From Yoonia vestfoldensis (GTDB lineage Bacteria > Pseudomonadota > Alphaproteobacteria > Rhodobacterales > Rhodobacteraceae), in NCBI RefSeq assembly GCF_002158905.1, contig NZ_CP021431.1, forward strand, positions 2,536,001 through 2,600,000: 64,000 nucleotides of DNA. Reading direction: 5' to 3'. Made by a program: the position numbers and the translations under genes. This document shows positions 61,594 to 64,000 of the stretch, piece by piece. Below the pieces are notes generated by a model that did not search any database, was not told the origin of the DNA, and worked only from the letters and a program-made list of their open reading frames with translations. Within the stretch, counting starts at the first letter, position 1. Every line of letters begins with the position of its first letter.

Positions 61594-62042
61594 GCGCAAG
61601 TGATGCCACGAGCACAACGGCGATGCCAAGAGGCCCGTGTGTGCAGGCTCAAACGAGACCGCTGAGCATCCGTACGAGGCGCCGAATAGAAAAGGCGGAT
61701 CTAGCCGACGATCCTTGATAGACTAGTCGTACTGCGCGAAGATTATCTGATCAAATCTCCGCAGAATTTTCGGACATTAAACTGCGGGCGGCAATGGACG
61801 CACAAGCTGCCGACTAGTTCCGTGACGCAAGTGGTTACGATTACCGCCATCAGCTGGCCGAGGCAATCCGCTTCAGTATGCCCGATTGTCACCTGCTGTC
61901 ACTGAAAGCAGCTGATTATCAGTGATTACGGCTTTTCGGGGGGTGCGACTCGCCAAACGTTGACGTGGTGTTGACGTAAACCGCAAAATTGCCTGTGGTA
62001 TCTGAGTACCATCAGGCAAGCGTTTGATTTATTTTTATATTT
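61594..62042. other. Intergenic region before the rrn operon end; mostly no gene
   Basis: A 449-base stretch without a convincing gene. Its right part holds the rrn terminator (61985-62017). The middle (about 61780-61930) reads like a broken short gene with several stops; no homologue was recognised. Confidence 0.4.
61985..62017 (-). terminator. Candidate terminator of the rrn operon
   Basis: On the minus strand after the tRNA, the sequence pairs GCCTGATGGTA with TACCACAGGC around a 6-base loop (one bulged base), followed by AATTTTGCGG. The T tract is short. The position, directly after the last RNA gene, supports termination. Confidence 0.5.
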
Positions 62043-62119
<77 letters not shown>

Positions 62120-62202
62120 CCATTTATGGCGCACCTAATCTGATTAGGTGCATCGTAAGAGAGATACGCTTGCTGTGTGGCAAGCATGACGTTGTTTATT
62201 AG

Positions 62203-62318
62203 GTTTGGCAGTGACTTACTCTCCCACGTCTTAAGACGCAGTACCATCAGCGCTGCGGCACTTAACTGCCGAGTTCGGGATGGGATCGGGTGTTTTGCTC
62301 GCGCTATGACCACCAAAC
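62203..62318 (-). rRNA. rrf: 5S rRNA
   Basis: About 116 bases. The ends pair (GGTTTGG at 62202-62208 with CCAAACC at 62313-62319) and the interior has the conserved CCCGAACTCGG and CCCATCCC segments. It lies between the 23S and initiator tRNA genes. The ends are approximate. Confidence 0.92.
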
Positions 62319-62331
62319 CAAAAAAACAACG

Positions 62332-62361
62332 CCAGGTCAAAACGACCCGGTTTTGACCTGG
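62332..62361 (-). other. Perfect 12-base hairpin in the 23S-5S spacer
   Basis: CCAGGTCAAAAC (62332-62343) pairs perfectly with GTTTTGACCTGG (62350-62361) around a 6-base loop. It lies between the 3' end of 23S and the 5S gene and is a likely RNA-processing signal. Confidence 0.6.
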
Positions 62362-62543
62362 GTGAGCAAGGCATGTTTGCGCAGCAAACGTGCAGCTCAC
62401 TCAGGTGCTATGAGGCACTTCTTTCCAAGGTTGTTGGTTGAAGTGCCCTTTTTACCGGGCGTTTTGTTTGTTCCAAGTCTTATACGACTGTTGGTGTTTG
62501 TGTATGTATCCTGATTTTTCGCCAGTCTTACTATTACTGGATC

Positions 62544-64000
<1,457 letters not shown>

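Overview
The window looks like the chromosome of a marine or Roseobacter-group alphaproteobacterium (order Rhodobacterales). Evidence: a moderately GC-rich genome; the order 23S rRNA, 5S rRNA, initiator tRNA-Met at the end of an rrn operon; a Rhodobacteraceae-type PilM-like protein (often labelled 'translation initiation factor 2'); and tail, lysis and DUF3489 genes typical of prophages in this group. Species cannot be named from the sequence.

Layout. 1-2.15 kb: end of a glycerophosphodiesterase gene, a LacI-type regulator and an inositol-monophosphatase-family gene. 2.47-3.12 kb: a decayed IS630 transposase. 3.4-34.6 kb: late region of a siphophage-type prophage, running left to right: ParB-methyltransferase, terminase, gpW, portal, S49 protease with nested scaffold, decoration protein, capsid, head-tail genes, tail tube, tail chaperones with a -1 frameshift site, tape measure, tail tip and J-like protein, holin, endolysin, Rz/Rz1, fibres. 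No integrase, repressor or replication genes are present, so this is a partial or remnant phage, or its early half lies elsewhere. Cargo unlike phage genes sits among the late genes, several pieces on the opposite strand: a DUF1989 protein, CcdAB, an acyl carrier protein with a frameshift, a PilM-like protein, a bactofilin and a RelE/Phd-type toxin-antitoxin. An IS110 element has cut the endolysin gene, separating the lytic domain from its C-terminal membrane anchor.

35.2-42.5 kb (minus strand): a tightly coupled five-gene operon of a WYL-domain regulator (BrxR/CapW type), an MmeI-like DNA methyltransferase, an SF2 helicase, a GIY-YIG nuclease and a small helical protein. The overlaps and the regulator suggest a phage-defence or restriction-like system; it is the best candidate here for a poorly described system. 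The target-recognition part of the methyltransferase has a different base composition from the rest, as if swapped in.

42.6-44.6 kb: envelope genes (glycine-zipper lipoprotein, secreted peptidoglycan-binding protein, 44-residue membrane protein). 45.1-53.4 kb (minus strand): an eight-gene catabolic operon with a ribose-type ABC importer, two Gfo/Idh/MocA dehydrogenases, two sugar-phosphate-isomerase-like enzymes and an ABM monooxygenase; its substrate is probably a sugar or polyol. Divergent from it, a ROK regulator is translationally coupled to a signal-peptide-less copy of the substrate-binding protein, with a perfect 10+10 bp dyad between them. 56.3-57.8 kb: IS1182-type element. 58.0-61.6 kb: exonuclease I, a Fic protein with a repeat-rich promoter, and a hypothetical gene. 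62.0-64.0 kb: the end of an rrn operon on the minus strand.
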